Translations under genes and position numbers: made by a program | Shown here: piece by piece, positions 9,201 to 17,460 of the stretch | How the letters are laid out: the number at the start of each line of letters is the position of its first letter | Numbering within the stretch: the stretch's first letter is position 1 | Notes under the pieces: generated by a model | The model's input: only the letters and a program-made list of their open reading frames with translations | The model's database searches: none | Told to the model about the DNA's origin: nothing | Origin: Bolinopsis microptera | Lineage: Eukaryota; Ctenophora; Tentaculata; Lobata; Bolinopsidae | Assembly: GCF_026151205.1 (NCBI RefSeq) | Contig: NC_087079.1 | Span: 5,787,230-5,808,804 of the forward strand | Length of the DNA stretch: 21,575 nucleotides | Direction of reading: 5' to 3'

Positions 9201-10348
9201 GTTTGTTACTATCCTGGTGTTATGTTAACAATAATGCAGTGTATTACATAATATTATTATTATTACGCGAGTGATTGTTGGCAGAGTGCCAACTAACCAC
9301 TTAGGACTTGTCAACATTTTTAAAATAACATTGGTTATTTAAGAGTTCAGCACCAAACCTATTAAAATAACGGTAGCTACATTACTATATATATATATAC
9401 AGAGGAGGACAGTTAGAATATATGCATAATTGCATACGGCACTGCAGTTATCATATTATACATAACATACCATATTAAATACATATAATAGCATACCATG
9501 GTCCATGCATAGTAATGAAACATAATATGCAACAAAACAGCTAGTTCAGATTTACAGTGAAATACACATTCTTGTAACATTTAAAGTATAAAGTTGACAA
9601 TCTCTACCACAAATTAAAATGCAGTTTACAGTCTCAACCATATCATTATAATAATATAACAAAACTTAAATTGTGTTCATTAACTCCAACTAACCACTCC
9701 GGCGGACATGTAATGGGATTTAGCTGCAGAGTTAACGATGTGGTCAATAGCTTGGAGGGCAAAGTTGAACGTCATGAACTCACAGATAGGTCTCAAGCCG
9801 TTCTGAAACAGGCAACTGTATTGAATATCAATATTAATTGTTAAATAAAATATAGACTGGACTGGGGGAAGCTTGAAACTAAATATATACATTTAATAAT
9901 GCCCTATACTAAATGTTGTAATTGATGTAGAATGATTTGTTAGCTTACCAGGCCTGCGCCGACAGCAAATCCAGCAAAACCCATCTGAAATGGAAGTCTA
10001 GTTGATAATAAGTTAGGAATAAAAAAGGTCAAAGAATATGAAATTAACTTTTACCACCATTTATCTGGCATCTACAATTCAGTAGATTACACAAACCTCT
10101 GTGATGGGCATGTCAATAACTCTCTTATCTCCATGCTTCCTCCACAAGCCACGCGTCACTTTGTACGCGCCATCATACTGAGCCACCTCTTCACCCATCA
10201 CAAAAGCAGTCTCATCCTGCGTGATTGCTTCGTCCATGGCCATGTTAAGCGCATCTCTGACAGCTAGCTTTTGTACGAGTAGAGGCTGGGATGTGCTGAT
10301 GCATCTGGAACCTACTGTCCCCAAGGACCTGGATATCCTTGATAGCAT
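6212..10348 (-). CDS. PDHB: Pyruvate dehydrogenase E1 component subunit beta, mitochondrial
   Basis: Eight exons on the minus strand: 10348-10097, 9984-9949, 9802-9695, 8583-8476, 7820-7640, 7538-7447, 7141-7000 and 6357-6212. All introns are GT-AG, phases agree, and the joined frame gives 354 aa and a TAA stop; human PDHB has 359. The first 26 or so residues are Arg/Ser-rich without acids ([10 protein letters not shown]), a mitochondrial presequence. Family landmarks in order are [17 protein letters not shown] (thiamine diphosphate side, with the conserved Glu), [106 protein letters not shown] and [10 protein letters not shown]. With E1 alpha it forms the heterotetramer that decarboxylates pyruvate in the mitochondrial matrix. 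Exon 2 is a 36-nt micro-exon. The weakest junction is exon 3/4, where the donor could be GGA|GTG or GTG|GTTAGT; the latter keeps frame. Confidence 0.96.
6331..6680 (-). repeat. Four-copy repeat of the PDHB exon 8 acceptor junction (intron 7)
   Basis: A segment of about 100 bp containing the 3' splice site and the first 27 or so nt of exon 8 is repeated head to tail. Copies begin at 6331 (the true exon), 6430, 6537 and 6643, so spacings are 99, 107 and 106 bp. On the minus strand copies 2 and 3 keep an acceptor (CTGTCCAG and CTGTTCAG) followed by GACCASCGTYCAACTATC. Copy 4 is decayed (TGACAGTACAAGCG). Between copies lie TTAA-rich tracts ending in TTGATCAGTTGATTATCTGA. Confidence 0.93.
7824..7990. 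repeat. 60-bp purine-rich duplication in PDHB intron 4
   Basis: Bases 7861-7920 and 7921-7980 are nearly identical 60-bp units (agcag, then gagaatgaggcagaaggg and onward). The whole stretch is almost pure A/G on the plus strand, which is a long polypyrimidine run in the PDHB transcript just upstream of the exon 5 acceptor at 7821. Homopurine-homopyrimidine mirror tracts of this kind can adopt triplex DNA. It also gives an unusually long pyrimidine tract for splicing. Confidence 0.85.
8079..8110 (-). repeat. Second copy of the PDHB exon 5 acceptor tract
   Basis: On the minus strand, CACTTTAACCCC, a CTCCCT tract and GGCAG closely match the true exon 5 acceptor tract (CACTTTTAACCCCTCC then CCGGCAG, 7821-7850), 258 bp further upstream in intron 4. 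The copy retains pyrimidines and a terminal AG, so it could act as a decoy acceptor. No exon sequence follows it. Confidence 0.7.
8155..8400 (+). mobile_element. Possible retroelement (SINE or LINE 3' end) with AAAACC tail
   Basis: Between about 8155 and 8370 the sequence is more GC-rich than the surrounding intron. It terminates in tandem accaaa/aaaacc repeats (8377-8396), like the short-repeat tails of SINEs and some LINEs. I do not recognise the family and found no clear target-site duplication or tRNA-type boxes, so this is a suggestion from composition and tail only. Confidence 0.35.
8606..8632. repeat. Hairpin with E-box near the PDHB exon 4 acceptor
   Basis: TGATCACCTGAC, loop CAA, then GTCACGTGATCA forms a 12-bp stem with a single mismatch. 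It lies 20-50 nt upstream of the exon 4 acceptor (minus strand), next to a branch-point-like ACTAAC. It contains CACGTG, echoing the E-box motifs of the RMC1 arrays. Confidence 0.7.
9023..9041. repeat. CA microsatellite
   Basis: A short run of about eight AC dinucleotides in PDHB intron 3. The rest of this intron (8584-9694) is AT-rich and shows no gene. Confidence 0.9.
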
Positions 10349-10756
10349 GCCTAGGTTAACTTCTGTGTTATTCTGTTATTCGGTTATTTTTATTATTCTG
10401 TTATTTTCGTATTATATATGTCACATTAATTTACTGAGTATTTATTAGCTTGGCCTGGGTTGGAATTTTCTAAGAGACTCCTCTTTGAGTTCGAGTTAGC
10501 AAATATTGATTTAACCAAATCGAATCATAATATGATTACAATAGCAGTAACCTTTGCCATCACTGTTGTTGCATCATGTGCAATTGGCATTTAATCTATG
10601 TCTAAGATTTAAATTTATAAGACTCAATCTGAATATTTTAGATGATATAAATTATACAAAATATAATTAAACAACCGAAATGACTGCACAATATAGTAAA
10701 GTTAGCTCTAATGTTGCTTATCTTATTGAATATTGATAATGGTTTTAAAGTAATAT
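10349..10756. other. Intergenic spacer: PDHB promoter side and NERD-helicase gene 3' side
   Basis: This spacer of about 400 bp between two same-strand genes must hold the PDHB 5' UTR/promoter and the 3' end of the upstream gene. A minus-strand AATAAA (plus tttatt, 10441-10446) is a possible poly(A) signal, about 310 bp past the stop. No TATA box or other confident element was identified. Confidence 0.5.
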
Positions 10757-13663
10757 CTAATCATGCCGTATAATATTAGCAAAAGGTTTCAGTTTGCTCA
10801 ATAAATCAGTCATACTAATTGCAGCTTCGCCGCTTCTCCCAAATCCAGTAAGAAGAAAAAGAAAGCATTTCACTCGTGCTCTTGATATTAATATGTAGAG
10901 TCGGGAAAAATCGTCTCTATCCAAATGCAAATTACTCTCGCTGTCCATGTACATTTCGTGTAAAGCAAAAACAACTGGCCACTCATTTGAGTAATTATTG
11001 CGAAAGTAATGAAGGCGTTTTGACCCAAAAATGTCCCGTATATCAATTGTCTTTAGACTGTGTAATATCCCTATGTCTTTGTTCTGATCAAGAATATTTG
11101 CGTTACATATTCGATCTATTTCTTTATAGACAACTTCAGAGATACCATCAGATTCTTTAAAGACATGAATGTCAATTAGAGGGCCATGGATAAAATGACC
11201 ACATTCATTTGGTGGTAAGACATCAGTCAAATCAGAATTGTTTATAAATTTTAATTCATTCACACTATAATACCCTCTTACAAAGTCTCTTATTACCGAT
11301 AATACGGCAGATAATTCGAAAGTATTCCTCATATTTTTGGTGAGATTCACCCACTTGCACTGCTCTTGATCTATTTTGATTTCTTCAAGTATACATAATA
11401 TATGATTAATGGGTGGATAGAGAGAATATGAATATAATGAACAAACCTGCACAATATCACAGGCCACCCAGACCGTGTTTGCAAGAGATAACTGTATCAG
11501 TGTGCTGGTTAACATTGGAATATCAAAATTTTCATATCTTTCAATACCAAAATAAGACTGGTAGTCGTCAATGAACAAAGAGCAATGTTGTTGGCAGCCA
11601 ACTATTTTAATAAGCCACACTTTTCTATACATTTGAATTGATGCATCATCTAATACAATAACAGCAACTTGATAAGACTGGTGACACCTGTATATAATGT
11701 CACATAAAGCAGAAGCCGCATATTGTTCATCTCGACCCTTCCAATACCAGGAGTCAGGAAATATCATCTTATACTTGATCTTAGCACTCTCAAGAAGACT
11801 CAAGTTCTGATTACAGTAGTTGTTGCAATTATCAACAAAATGGAATAATGCAATTTTATGCTTGTCGTTTGATAGGGCCAACTTTAATATCTTCCCCATA
11901 ATGACAACTGATTTCCCTGTTCCTGCTGGGCCATTAATCCATAAGAACTGTTTTTCCGAGTTAAGAGCACTGAGCTGTTCCACAGTCAAGTTCTTGAGTC
12001 CAAAATGTTCTTTAATCATTGGAGGGGTCTCCGATGCAACACCAGGATTGGGATCTCGATTTTTGCTAATGAACGTAAAATCACCACCTTTGAGATATTT
12101 GTCTATGTTTGTTATTGTCTGTCCCATGCTACATTTCAGTTTATCACACTTGTTCTTTTCTGTGCACCATAATGCCAATAAAATATATGTATCTCTCAGA
12201 GGACTTTGAGTAGTCTCACCAGGTACACTGATGTGATCCATCCACCATTTGGGAAAATCATTAAGTTCCTCTTTAAATATTACTGTGGAAACCAGATCCT
12301 TTTCAACAAACAACTTAGGGAGCTTTGCCTTACTCAAATTAGGACATGCTGTATAACAATGAACAACCACATCTTTGTTAATGCCTTTTATCAGATCAAG
12401 AGTCCTCAGTCTCTGCTCAAAAGAATTATGTAAGATTGTTGTCAAAGCACTAAGCTGGTCAGCTGCTACGTCGAGATGATCTTCAACAGTTATATTCTTG
12501 ACTTCTATGATTGTTATATAATTGCTTCCAATTATTAAAAAATCACACTCCTCCTCCGGCTCCTTATTCCTTATTCTACAAATTTCACCAATTTTCTTCT
12601 TTGATTTATGGTTATCAACAAATATCTGGTAATCTCCATGATTGTATACCATACCATGAATCACGATGACGTTGTCATCCAACCTTTCCAATACCCTGTA
12701 CACTGTTACTTCAGCAGTGTAGTCCTCTTGCCTATGTTTGCTTCTCTTATTGCTATCGCTCAAATCTGTTCCCTCTGGATACTTGTCAATGTAAGGTGAT
12801 GAGGGAGCTGGTGGGATCATTAGTGGACGCCCACATTTAAAGTCTAACTCTAGACTTTGATACACTTCCTTACCTTCCTTTTCTAACTGATCAATCCTTT
12901 TCTCTCCTGAAATAGAGGAAGCATATTACCAATGTGTTATTTATGAAATATATCTATATCTTAATTTGAAGTTTCTTTCTGTATGTACAGCAGCCCCCAT
13001 GCAAATTAGAAAGTTACATAGTTACACAGTGGAAACACATATATATGTACAACAACAACAACATGCATGCACAGTACATTATCCAACATTTTCACAGGAT
13101 TGTGATATCAGTTTTGTTTTTACGACGTTGTGTTCAATGCAAGCTACATTTTGATGGGCTGTGTCTTCGGTTGTGATGGATATTTTTGGATGTGATACAA
13201 AATTATTATTTAAGAATGCTATTGGCTTCCTCCCTGTGAAATAGGGCTCAACAAACAAAATGTGAGCCAAAAACTCTGATTAACTGCAAACCCTGATTTA
13301 CCATAACTTCTCCAACTCTTCTCTCTGCAAGTTTTGTAATCTGTAAGGTCTCTAGTCTTTCACGTCAAGGAAATGTTCAAATACAATCAACAAGGCATGT
13401 GAACCATTTCTGGCCATTTTCCAGTTTGACGGTAGTAGCCCAATTCCCATGACAAGCAGGTGGAGACCACAACTATAAGAACTGAACACAATACTCTAAG
13501 TCGGGTCTTACTATAGTTTTATAAACATTTCTCATAACGTTAATTTCTCTTACAATGAGATTCCTTATAACCCATGCAATCATATAATCATAAAAAATTT
13601 AATTAGATATCCAGGCAACTCACCAGGCGTTTTTTTCCTTTTGCCAGAAGTTGAATTGCTCAT
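10757..13663 (-). CDS. NERD nuclease-like domain plus superfamily 1 helicase protein (729 aa)
   Basis: Two exons: 13663-13624 (MSNSTSGKRKKTPG, donor CCTG|GTGAGT) and 12906-10757 (acceptor ATTTCAG). Together they give 2190 nt, 729 aa plus stop. The N-terminus is basic (KRKK), a likely nuclear signal. Residues about 75-175 look like a NERD (nuclease-related) domain: CDFLIIG at about 134-140 supplies the Asp, and IIEVKN (Glu148, Lys150) the E-x-K core. A superfamily 1 helicase follows: Q-like LTVEQLSAL (about 320), Walker A GPAGTGKS (339-346), Walker B FIDDYQ (458-463), motif III WVACDIVQ (493-500), LTKNMRN (535-541) and LYILISRAR (683-691). All key motifs are intact, so the protein is probably functional. 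NERD-helicase fusions are known in bacteria, archaea and scattered eukaryotes; the biological role of this one is unknown to me. The single large coding exon suggests a retro- or horizontally acquired origin followed by intron gain, but that is inference. A resemblance to the DUF2075/Schlafen-type helicase group is possible. Confidence 0.88.
12907..13623 (-). other. Intron 1 of the NERD-helicase gene
   Basis: This 717-bp intron separates the 13-codon first exon from the rest. It contains a decayed LINE fragment (13290-13530), a small CAA trinucleotide run near 13050, and otherwise unremarkable AT-rich sequence. Confidence 0.8.
13290..13530 (-). pseudogene. LINE (non-LTR) reverse-transcriptase C-terminal remnant
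   Basis: One minus-strand frame reads KTIVRPDLEYCVQFL, a stop, LWSP, then further on ERLETLQITKLAERRVGE, interrupted by three stops in all. The pairing of VRPxLEYCVQFWSP with a downstream ERLxxLxLxxLxxRR block is characteristic of the region after the catalytic core in CR1/L2/jockey-type LINE reverse transcriptases. It is a dead fragment of about 80 codons inside an intron, in the same orientation as the host gene. The internal segment between the two blocks is diverged or rearranged. Confidence 0.75.
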
Positions 13664-14164
13664 TGTGCAGTGGGAATCAGAGGACAAAGTAAGTTACATT
13701 TTACTACATCAGGCTTCAGGAAATTCCATTTAACTTCATTTCTAAGAAGATTAGCTTTGAGGTTTCATAGATTTGTTAACATACATTATTTGTTAATACC
13801 GCTAAATAGGGAGAATTGTTATCAATAATACCAAGTCAAACTCTGTGGGATAAAGGGTTGTAATAAAATAGATTTATAACAAGGTTAGATAACTCTCTAG
13901 TTATAACTCTCAGATGTTCTTGGTCGATCAGTGATATGAGTGTGTATGATTATTACGCTGAGTGATCGATTTTGGGCGCTTTTTAACCATTTGTTGTAAT
14001 GTTTTTAGATACTAAATATCTAAATTTATAAAATTTTTTATCGGAATGAATTAATTGATATTTAATAATTTATTCGGTAGGTTTATCTGGTATTGATATT
14101 GATTATATTGATATTGTTATTATTGAACGAAGCTAACTCTAGACATAGTTAATACTACTTCTTT
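13664..14164. other. Upstream region of the NERD-helicase gene
   Basis: About 500 bp of AT-rich DNA that should contain the promoter of the minus-strand NERD-helicase gene. I see no convincing TATA box or E-box. A 7-bp inverted pair TCGATCA/TGATCGA flanks about 35 bp near 13925-13970. Confidence 0.4.
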
Positions 14165-14367
14165 TAAGAAAGGGACTTGGAGTATAAACGACCAAGTTTG
14201 CATAAATTTCTATCCACCCGTACCCAAGAACTCAGGAGGCAAAGGTGGGTGCGTAAACTTTTGGTCTGCACTCTCCGATCCTGTATCACCCTGGATTCTT
14301 CTCGACGTATCTTTGTAAAAGGTATATACCTTCTAGTCAATCTCTTGCTACTCCAAGTCCCCTAAGA
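14165..14367. mobile_element. Short inverted-repeat element (MITE-like) or structured RNA gene
   Basis: GGGACTTGGAGTA at 14172-14184 is matched by its exact reverse complement TACTCCAAGTCCC at 14349-14361. TAAGA flanks both ends (14165-14169 and 14363-14367), a possible 5-bp target-site duplication. This defines an element of about 193 bp. Inside it, further stems are possible: GACCAAGTTT with AAACTTTTGGTC, CACCC with GGGTG, and palindromic AAGGTATATACCTT. A nonautonomous DNA transposon is the simplest reading. A folded non-coding RNA closed by a 13-bp terminal helix is the alternative. The open frame inside has no ATG of its own and no known domain. Confidence 0.55.
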
Positions 14368-15890
14368 TATCTGATCTAAAGTTCGTGCTAGTTATATATA
14401 TATGAAATATATTTTTGTCTGCTTTAATTGATACTAAATAAAATTGTTGTTTTCTTGAAATTGTTGTTTTCTTTAGTTTTTAGATGATTTATGTTATTTG
14501 CATGCTCATGTTATATAAAATATTCAAACAATATACACATAATATAGCAATGACCCTATATAAAAATTCTGTAAAAATGGTACAAATTTAAAAAACTGCT
14601 CATGTTATTCACATAACCATGTGTCTACGCGTACTGCGTGACGCGCTTGTTTCACAAGTAGAATATTATATTATTAATTTGCCGCCTTCGGCGGTCGCGC
14701 GCTACTGCAAGCGAGAGGGCTCTGGTTAGAGCAACTCATGTTATAATAGAGTTTGAAGCATTGTTGCGTTTTGGGGCTTTGTAATACTATGACTGCATTG
14801 CTTTGCATTTGAATTTCTGATGTTATTGATTTTCAGTGCTATGTAACCTGGCAGTAACGTTGAAAAGGACTTTGAGGGGGTCTGTAGTCCCCACCATAGT
14901 ATGTTTGTGTTTCACTGATTTGTAAACTGAAGACGTAAATACAGTAGGTGAGGACATTATATTAGAATTTTTGGAATGTAATTATATTGCTTACAAATAC
15001 AATTCAGTCACACTGTAGGCTCAATATTGTTAACAGTCATAATTTTGTGGGTCAAGTTTTTGTAGTTAAATCAGTAATGCATCATGTTTTAACTCCCAAA
15101 CCATCTGATAAACCGAGTTTCGACCTCTTTGATTAATTAAAAAGAATTACTTTCAGTTACTGCCAAAACTTTCTTCTACAAATCCTCTACAATGATGCCG
15201 AACGCTTGAACTTGAAGATTGAGTTAATCTTCAAGATTTTGCTTCGATCAAAGAATTTAAGATGACAATTCCAGTTCATAATGTTACACTGTACACGGGA
15301 TTTAGAAAGATAAACATTATATATTATAATCCGTTGTTTCAATATTGTGTTTTCTTTGTTAATCACTAACTGATCGATGATCTAATAAGGTTTTATTTTT
15401 AACTTAAACTGTGATCTGAGAGAAGCTTTATCAGTGTGCGTGCAGTACTGCGCCGTGACGTAATAGGACAAAAAGTACCTGGGCCTGCCACCAATGGTCA
15501 ACAACAAAAGCGCGGCGTACTGCGCGCGACCAACTATTTCGCCCGTATAATATATGGAACAAACATTTTACGAGTATCATACCCGTTAAGGGGGTAGTTT
15601 CTGAAAATTCGGATGTCCGGGGATTTTGATTCAAGATGTTGGATGTTAATCCTTTGTATTGCAGCTGGGTGAATAGTGGTAAGTAGTGCATCGCGCTACA
15701 AGTCCCATTTATTTCAACTCTTTGACACATAATACTTTGTAAGTTTAGATCGACCTGTATTTTGAACGAGTACTTGAAAATGTACCTGTGCTAAAATAGT
15801 CCGACACTTAGAAAAAAAAAGGGGGGGACCCCCAACCCTTACCTGGGGAGTAGTGTAAGAGGATTTTTTCGAGCTCCGTTTACCCCTAAA
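14368..15890. other. Gene-poor intergenic region with GC-rich islets and a perfect hairpin
   Basis: No protein gene is supported here. Two GC-rich patches in AT-rich DNA (14625-14735 and 15431-15545) share GGTCGCGCGC in opposite orientation and variants of gtactgcg, so they may be ends of a decayed repeat. A perfect hairpin with a 10-bp stem and 5-nt loop lies at 15211-15235. A minus-strand open frame of 99 codons (15431-15730) has no domain I recognise and its codons run through the GC-rich patch. Confidence 0.5.
15211..15235. repeat. Perfect 10-bp stem hairpin
   Basis: CTTGAAGATT, loop GAGTT, then AATCTTCAAG. It stands alone in intergenic DNA with no neighbouring gene to assign it to. Confidence 0.8.
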
Positions 15891-15895
15891 ATTGG

Positions 15896-15976
15896 GGCAC
15901 ATTTAGCTTTAGCACAGTTGACTAATCTGCCACATTTTAGCCAGAGGTTACAAGTTCGAATCCCAGTCGGAGTTGT
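15896..15976 (+). mobile_element. tRNA-derived SINE head or tRNA pseudogene
   Basis: An RNA polymerase III A-box-like TAGCACAGTTGA (15910-15921) is followed about 30 nt later by a B box AGTTCGAATCC (15953-15963), the spacing of a tRNA. Between them CCAGAGGTTAC resembles the anticodon-arm and variable-loop segment of a tRNA. The T-arm stem (ACAAG/CCCAG) does not pair, so this is not a working tRNA. Sequence continues without a 3' acceptor complement, consistent with a SINE head. No tail or target-site duplication was fixed. Confidence 0.6.
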
Positions 15977-16728
15977 TCTCCAATGTGATTATATTATTAT
16001 GGTACACATTTTAACCTAGTTTAACCCATATTCAAGCAATCTAACCCTACATAATACATTCATCACACAGCAGAAGTCGTTAAATGTATAGTCATAGTGT
16101 ACACGTTCACGTACAATTACATCAGTTGTCTATCAACAGCGTTAACATCTGACACGCGGCGACCTCTGTAAAGTGTGCTGATAAAGTGAGATAATGAATA
16201 ATGTGCTTTCTAAATTTAACTAGAGTGTACCGCGTTTCAGGACAACACCTGCAACTTTGCTTACACTATCATTCAGCGTTCAGCTGTGTGTTGCGTAAAT
16301 TTTGACTCTGCTTCAGCTTTAATTGTTATTATCTTTAACTTTAAGGTTAAGTTTTTAATTCTTTTACCGTAGTCGGTCACGTAACACTGACTGTTTGATA
16401 TGAAATCTAATTTATAAAGAGCACTTTCAGAATGGTTACGCAGCTCAAGAATACTACGTCATTGTATAGCCATAAGCCTTGTACAGCATAGTTACAGTAA
16501 CATCTGTGCAATGTATTTGACACAAATATCTTGTCAAGAACTGGTCTAGATATTTTCTACTTTCTAAAATTATATCATATAATGAATACTGAATGATAAT
16601 TATAATGTATTATTTAAATAAGTTATAATGTAGACAAGGAAACACACGTTTAGATTTTTGAAGATAACTTAAACAAAACTATATTCAATAACTCTATATC
16701 ATATATATTATATATGTCCAAATACTTA
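15977..16728. other. AT-rich intergenic region
   Basis: About 750 bp with no gene or repeat I can support. It should include the 3' UTR of the minus-strand zinc-finger gene, although I found no canonical AATAAA close to its stop. Confidence 0.5.
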
Positions 16729-17364
16729 TCAATAGTTAACAACGTTTTGGTTATAAAGTTCATGAATCTTCCTAACGATATTTTTGTTCTCGTTCATTAG
16801 TTTGTTGACATCAGATAGACTAGTAGTCGTGATAACTGCATCCAATAGAGCTCGCTCTTCCATACTTAATATTGTGGTGATATCTTGTCCACAGTCAACG
16901 AGAAGCTGCTCCAATGTCTCAAAAATTTCAGTTTTCATTATGTAAGAGAATAAAAAGTCGAAACATGTGTCTTCCTCTTTACATAATTTTCTTTGTAACA
17001 GGACGTCTAGAGTTTTGAGTAATTTCGACATCTTCACCTTTTTATCTATTTGCTTGATTACTACACCTTTTCGCTTGCCTTTGCGTTGTCGAACAATACT
17101 AGATTCTGTTTTTGACTCATCATCACCGCTTGTTTCCTCAGAGTTAGAACCGTCTTGATGAGATCTTTCAGATATTGTTGTATCAGTATCTGAATATGTG
17201 GCAGCAGGATAATCCATTTCAACATCAGACACATCCGAGTTAGCTTTTGACACGATAGAGCTTGTGTCTGACTGTACGTTCTCTCGATGAAACCGACTTT
17301 TGTGTGAGGACAGACTTCGCTTGTTAGCGAATTGTTTATCACAGAGCGGGCAAAACACTGACAT
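16729..17364 (-). CDS. Single C2H2 zinc-finger protein of unknown role (211 aa)
   Basis: I place the start at the ATG at 17364 (MSVFCPLC), because upstream in-frame codons contain no ATG. Residues 5-26 form one C2H2 finger, CPLCDKQFANKRSLSSH with a final H after KSRF (C-x2-C-x12-H-x4-H). An acidic/Ser-rich linker follows (about 30-85), then a basic patch RQRKGKRKGVVIKQ (about 92-105, likely nuclear signal). The C-terminal part of about 100 residues is predicted by eye to be helical and leucine-rich, with no family I recognise. It is a single exon; an upstream exon cannot be excluded. The gene ends its 5' side only about 100 bp from the giant satellite palindrome. One-finger proteins of this type are common in invertebrates and in mobile-element cargo; DNA binding is inferred. 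Confidence 0.65.
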   Translation of the reverse strand: MSVFCPLCDKQFANKRSLSSHKSRFHRENVQSDTSSIVSKANSDVSDVEMDYPAATYSDTDTTISERSHQDGSNSEETSGDDESKTESSIVRQRKGKRKGVVIKQIDKKVKMSKLLKTLDVLLQRKLCKEEDTCFDFLFSYIMKTEIFETLEQLLVDCGQDITTILSMEERALLDAVITTTSLSDVNKLMNENKNIVRKIHELYNQNVVNY

Positions 17365-17460
17365 CACTGATTGAAATGAACTGTTCCCGACAGTCTTCTC
17401 CTTATATAGGTGACTGCTCAAAAATTTACGCAAATATCGCTTAATTTTACTCAAATGTTA

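Noticed and set aside
10876-12799. Several plus-strand open frames of 63-129 codons
   Set aside because: All are antisense shadows of the long NERD-helicase exon.
14705-14765. tRNA-like GGTTAGAGC segment
   Set aside because: No T-arm, no B box and no acceptor stem could be found, so a tRNA or SINE is not supported here.
15431-15730. 99-codon minus-strand open frame
   Set aside because: It has no known domain and crosses a GC-rich repeat-like islet; it starts at an ATG-free or weak context and has no splice or homology support.
17061-17342. 93-codon minus-strand frame and a 63-codon plus-strand frame
   Set aside because: They overlap the zinc-finger coding sequence in other frames and lack any motif.
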